This document shows positions 4,720 to 6,571 of a stretch of DNA of 6,571 bases, one piece after another. Positions within the stretch are counted from its first letter, which is position 1, and the number at the start of each line of letters is the position of its first letter. Source of the DNA: CABMGO01 sp964574775 (GTDB lineage: Archaea; Nanobdellota; Nanobdellia; Pacearchaeales; GW2011-AR1); contig CAZNOS010000042.1 in the NCBI GenBank assembly GCA_964574775.1, positions 1 through 6,571 of the forward strand, given 5' to 3'. The translations under genes and the position numbers were made by a program. The notes beneath the pieces were generated by a model. The model searched no databases. It saw nothing but the letters and a program-made list of their open reading frames with translations, and had not been told where the DNA came from.

Positions 4720-5001
4720 ATGAAGATCAAAAAAAAACTTAAGCTCTTGCCGTCTGCTCGTGATAATCGTAGATATTTTGTAATGAATTCTGATGATAAA
4801 GAAAAAATAGAAAAAGCTATATTGGATTATATAGGCGTTTTGGGCTTTGCGAAATCCTCGTTTATGTTTGTCGAAAATCCAGAGAAAAAACTAATCGGTA
4901 GTTGCGTTAGGGAAAAACTAGAAGACGTCCGTGCTTCACTCGCGTGGAAAGGAGTCAAGATTCAAAAAGTTTCTGGAACAGTTAAGGGTTTAATGAGTTA
5001 A
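4720..5001 (+). CDS. rnp2: RNase P protein subunit, Pop5/Rpp14 family (component 2)
   Basis: The 93-residue basic protein matches the archaeal Pop5 fold, an RNP-like alpha-beta sandwich. It has an N-terminal K/R-rich strand with ARDNRRYFVM (13-22), a central helix and VLGFAKSSFMFVE (39-51), then GSCVREKLEDVRASLAW (61-77). The ending KVSGTVKGL (83-91) corresponds to the conserved SGT-(I/V)-K of the family. Pop5 pairs with Rpp30 and helps the catalytic RNA of RNase P mature tRNA 5' ends. At 93 residues it is short, since many archaeal versions are around 120; most of the saving is at the C-terminus, which ends right after SGTVKG. The start is supported by a TATA-like box 26 bp upstream. The location before psmA and the SBDS gene is the usual one in archaea. 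Confidence 0.85.
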   Translation: MKIKKKLKLLPSARDNRRYFVMNSDDKEKIEKAILDYIGVLGFAKSSFMFVENPEKKLIGSCVREKLEDVRASLAWKGVKIQKVSGTVKGLMS

Positions 5002-5011
5002 TCGTGTTACC

Positions 5012-5024
5012 AAAACTTTAAAAA
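5012..5024 (+). promoter_or_regulatory. TATA-like promoter upstream of psmA and its upstream ORF
   Basis: AAAACTTTAAAAA, with core CTTTAAAAA at 5016-5024, begins just after the pop5 stop. A start site about 26 bp downstream (near 5046) would leave a leader of some 23 bases to the upstream ORF and about 79 bases to psmA. This makes psmA the leadered exception among the promoter-proximal genes of this window. Confidence 0.5.
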
Positions 5025-5051
5025 GTCGCAACCGAAAGAAATATTAACTAA

Positions 5052-5056
5052 GAGGT
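5052..5056 (+). promoter_or_regulatory. Shine-Dalgarno of the psmA upstream ORF
   Basis: GAGGT matches five bases of the archaeal anti-Shine-Dalgarno complement (GGAGGTGAT). It lies 12 bases before the ATG at 5069, a slightly long but usable spacing. It is too far from psmA to serve that start. Confidence 0.4.
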
Positions 5057-5068
5057 TCTTTAAAAAAA

Positions 5069-5125
5069 ATGGAAGCAACATCAAAGATGTTTCATACATC
5101 AAATAAAATAGGAGAAAGCCATTGA
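5069..5125 (+). CDS. 18-residue upstream ORF overlapping the psmA start
   Basis: ATG at 5069-5071 opens 18 codons (MEATSKMFHTSNKIGESH) ending in TGA at 5123-5125. The last A of that TGA is the first base of the psmA ATG, forming a TGATG coupling junction. The frame differs from psmA, whose N-terminus is complete, so this is not a lost N-terminal extension. A GAGGT lies upstream, and the psmA Shine-Dalgarno (GGAG) is inside its last codons. This layout fits a leader peptide or a coupling device for psmA translation. Length alone gives no statistical support, so it may be chance. Confidence 0.35.
   Translation: MEATSKMFHTSNKIGESH
5111..5114 (+). promoter_or_regulatory. Shine-Dalgarno of psmA, start-deciding
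   Basis: GGAG lies ten bases before ATG 5125 and seven before the in-frame TTG at 5122. ATG is preferred because it is the standard codon and the proteasome alpha N-terminus is complete from it. The TTG start would add only one residue. Confidence 0.6.
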
Positions 5126-5820
5126 TGGAAGACGTACAACATCAAGTTATGGGATATGACCGAGCTGCGCAAACGTTCTCGCCAGATGGACATATTTTAC
5201 AGGTTGAATATGCAGAAAAAACAGTTAGGCTTGGAAGTGCGAGCATCGGATTGGTTTGTAAAGACGGAGTTGTTTTAATTTCAGATAGAAGACAAAAAGA
5301 TAAGCTCGTTGTAGAGGCTTCTGCAAATAAGATTTTAGAAATTGATGATCACATGATGGTTGTAGCTGCTGGGATTGTTTCAGATGCTAGGGTTTTGATT
5401 GACAAGGCTCGAGTTATGGCACAACAACATAGAGTAACTTATGATTCTGAGGCTAGCACTGAGGCAATTGTAAAAGAAATTTCTGATATTAAGCAACAGT
5501 TTACGCAATATGGCGGAGCTAGACCATTCGGTGTTGCGCTGATGATTGCGGGATTTAATGCTCATGCTAAACTATTTGCAACAGATGTTTCTGGAAATTA
5601 TTTAGAATACAAGGCGTTTGCGATTGGTGAAAATGATGAAAAGATTAGAGAAAAATTAAGACAGGAATATAAGCAGGATATAAGTTGTGACGAAGGTATA
5701 AAACTTGCAATGAAAATATTCAAAGAAATCCAGAATGAAAACTTTGACAAGAGTAGATTCGATATTGGAATAATTACAAAAGACAAGAGAATTGTTAAGA
5801 AAAAAGGTAATGATTATTAA
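5125..5820 (+). CDS. psmA: 20S proteasome alpha subunit
   Basis: The 231-residue product is the alpha-ring subunit of the archaeal 20S proteasome, which forms the gated entry pore of the cytoplasmic protease. The A-type signature runs from YDRAAQTFSPDGHILQVEYA at 11-30 and includes the gate residues Y11-D12-R13 and P20. GVVLISDRR (48-56) and the pocket lysine region NKILEID (68-74, K69) follow; K69 corresponds to the lysine that binds ATPase HbYX tails. VAAGIVSDARVL (80-91) and YGGARPFGVALMIAG (129-143) complete the Ntn-hydrolase fold. There is no N-terminal processing Thr, as expected for an alpha subunit. Length is typical. The beta subunit gene is not in this window. It is preceded by its own promoter and a possible leader ORF, and followed after 38 bp by the SBDS gene, the common archaeal order. 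Confidence 0.97.
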   Translation: MEDVQHQVMGYDRAAQTFSPDGHILQVEYAEKTVRLGSASIGLVCKDGVVLISDRRQKDKLVVEASANKILEIDDHMMVVAAGIVSDARVLIDKARVMAQQHRVTYDSEASTEAIVKEISDIKQQFTQYGGARPFGVALMIAGFNAHAKLFATDVSGNYLEYKAFAIGENDEKIREKLRQEYKQDISCDEGIKLAMKIFKEIQNENFDKSRFDIGIITKDKRIVKKKGNDY

Positions 5821-5828
5821 ACAATAAA

Positions 5829-5837
5829 ACTTAAATA
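5829..5837 (+). promoter_or_regulatory. TATA-like promoter of the SBDS gene
   Basis: ACTTAAATA is centred about 26 bp before the ATG at 5859, in the 38-bp gap after psmA. It predicts a leaderless mRNA. No Shine-Dalgarno is seen before the ATG, which argues against translation mainly from a psmA read-through transcript. Confidence 0.55.
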
Positions 5838-5858
5838 GCTGCGTAGATTTTACTTCTC

Positions 5859-6533
5859 ATGACACAAACACAAGCAAGAGTCACAAAAAAGGGGAAAAAA
5901 TATGAAATTCTAGTTGACTTAGAGGAAGCATTAAAAATTCGAGACAGAAAGAGCAATAACATAAATTCTGCCGTTTTGACTTCTGCTGTTTTTCACAACT
6001 TGAAATCTGGAGAGGTTGCTTCTAACATTGAACTCGAGGCAGACTTTGGAACTTCTAGTTTCGAAGATATTTGTTTGAGAATAATTACGCATGGTGAAGT
6101 TGTTTTGCCAGCTGAATATATTAAAAAATTACAAGAAGGAAAATATAAACAGGTTGTTGATTTCCTTTCTAAAAATGCGGTTTCTCCGACGGGGATACCA
6201 TATACACCAGACAGAATTATGACTGCCTTGAAAGAAGCTCAAGTTAATGTAAAAAATGAATCGATAGATAAACAGATTTCTGGAATAATAGAACAACTGC
6301 AAAGAATATTGCCATTAAAAATTGAGACTAAAAAAATTAGAGTTACCATTCCTGCACAATTTACTGGAAAAGCATATGGTGTTGTTTCCGAATTTAAACA
6401 GGAAGAAGAATGGCTTTCCAACGGAGATTTGAGAATTGTGGTTGGTTTACCTGCTGGTCTTGTTATGGATTTCTTTGACAAACTGAATGGTGTTACGCAT
6501 GGTGCGGCAATGACTGAAGAAATTAAGAAGTAA
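5859..6533 (+). CDS. sdo1: SBDS/SDO1-family ribosome maturation protein
   Basis: The 224-residue protein has the three domains of the Shwachman-Bodian-Diamond syndrome protein family. The N-terminal FYSH domain is at 1-90, with KYEILVDLEEALKIRD 14-29 and FEDICLRIITHGEV 68-81. A central helical domain (about 95-150) carries the conserved NAVSPTGIPYTPDRI (106-120). The C-terminal ferredoxin-like domain (about 155-224) has IPAQFTGKAYGVVSEF (164-179) and GDLRIVVGLPAGLVMDFFDKL (189-209). In eukaryotes the family, with the GTPase EFL1, releases eIF6 from the 60S subunit. In archaea it is tied to large-subunit maturation and is encoded beside exosome and proteasome genes, as here. Length is typical and the protein is complete. 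The start is fixed by the TATA-to-ATG spacing and the family N-terminus. Confidence 0.95.
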   Translation: MTQTQARVTKKGKKYEILVDLEEALKIRDRKSNNINSAVLTSAVFHNLKSGEVASNIELEADFGTSSFEDICLRIITHGEVVLPAEYIKKLQEGKYKQVVDFLSKNAVSPTGIPYTPDRIMTALKEAQVNVKNESIDKQISGIIEQLQRILPLKIETKKIRVTIPAQFTGKAYGVVSEFKQEEEWLSNGDLRIVVGLPAGLVMDFFDKLNGVTHGAAMTEEIKK

Positions 6534-6536
6534 AGA

Positions 6537-6544
6537 TTTATAAT
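6537..6544 (+). promoter_or_regulatory. TATA-like promoter of the next gene
   Basis: TTTATAAT, just after the SBDS stop, is centred 26 bp before the ATG at 6566. This is the same leaderless arrangement seen for most genes in the window. Confidence 0.5.
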
Positions 6545-6565
6545 TCTGTATTGTATTCGTTATTT

Positions 6566-6571
6566 ATGAGG
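6566..6571 (+). CDS. First two codons of a downstream gene (cut by window end), rrp4 expected
   Basis: ATG AGG begins 26 bp after a TATA-like box and 32 bases after the SBDS stop. In many archaea the gene after psmA and SBDS is exosome subunit rrp4, followed by rrp41 and rrp42, so rrp4 is the best guess. Two codons give no direct evidence of identity. Confidence 0.35.

Noticed and set aside
5122..5124. TTG as the psmA start
   Set aside because: The next codon is ATG with good Shine-Dalgarno spacing, and the upstream TTG adds only one residue.
1..6571. CRISPR array, tRNA, rRNA or transposase
   Set aside because: No regularly spaced repeats, no tRNA cloverleaf or rRNA stretch and no transposase or integrase motifs were seen on either strand.

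Overview
The window looks like a piece of an AT-rich archaeal genome, most likely from a small-genome DPANN-type lineage (Woesearchaeota/Pacearchaeota-like; the phylum is inferred from gene style and cannot be fixed from this window). The archaeal assignment is firm. It carries a proteasome alpha subunit, an SBDS/SDO1 ribosome-maturation factor, a Pop5-type RNase P protein and a beta-CASP RNase J. Most start codons also sit about 25 bp downstream of a TATA-like box with almost no leader and no Shine-Dalgarno.

Layout. Bases 3-44 hold the last 13 codons of an unidentified plus-strand gene. Bases 119-928 encode a GT-A/family-2-like glycosyltransferase (+). It converges on a minus-strand two-domain methyltransferase (925-2088); the two stop codons share the bases TTAA. 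A perfect 41-bp direct repeat (42-82 and 926-966) brackets the glycosyltransferase. The repeat is the 3' end of the methyltransferase gene, and both plus-strand genes end on the TAA that opens it. A 174-bp AT-rich spacer with hairpins and a T-run follows (2089-2262). Next comes a minus-strand set: RNase J (3320-4660), a tail-anchored Gln-rich protein (2892-3275), a possible 31-codon ORF (2795-2890) and a HemK/Mtq2-type methyltransferase (2263-2793). A 59-bp divergent spacer with one symmetrical TATA-like box separates RNase J from the plus-strand set: pop5 (4720-5001), an 18-codon upstream ORF (5069-5125), psmA (5125-5820), the SBDS gene (5859-6533) and the first two codons of another gene at 6566.

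How the genes fit together. The right half is a piece of the conserved archaeal RNA-processing/protein-degradation neighbourhood (Pop5, proteasome alpha, SBDS, then usually the exosome genes rrp4-rrp41-rrp42), here next to RNase J. The themes are RNA maturation, ribosome biogenesis, translation termination (HemK-type modification of the release factor) and protein turnover. The left edge is accessory in character: a surface-glycan type gene carried between repeated gene ends.

The most unusual feature is the 41-bp repeat. It gives the glycosyltransferase the look of a self-contained cassette (promoter, gene, stop plus T-run) inserted at, and rebuilding, the 3' end of a methyltransferase gene. 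Other points of note are the internally duplicated methyltransferase with a decayed second domain, the tightly packed 31-codon ORF, the SD-bearing upstream ORF overlapping psmA, and the symmetrical promoter between rnj and pop5.
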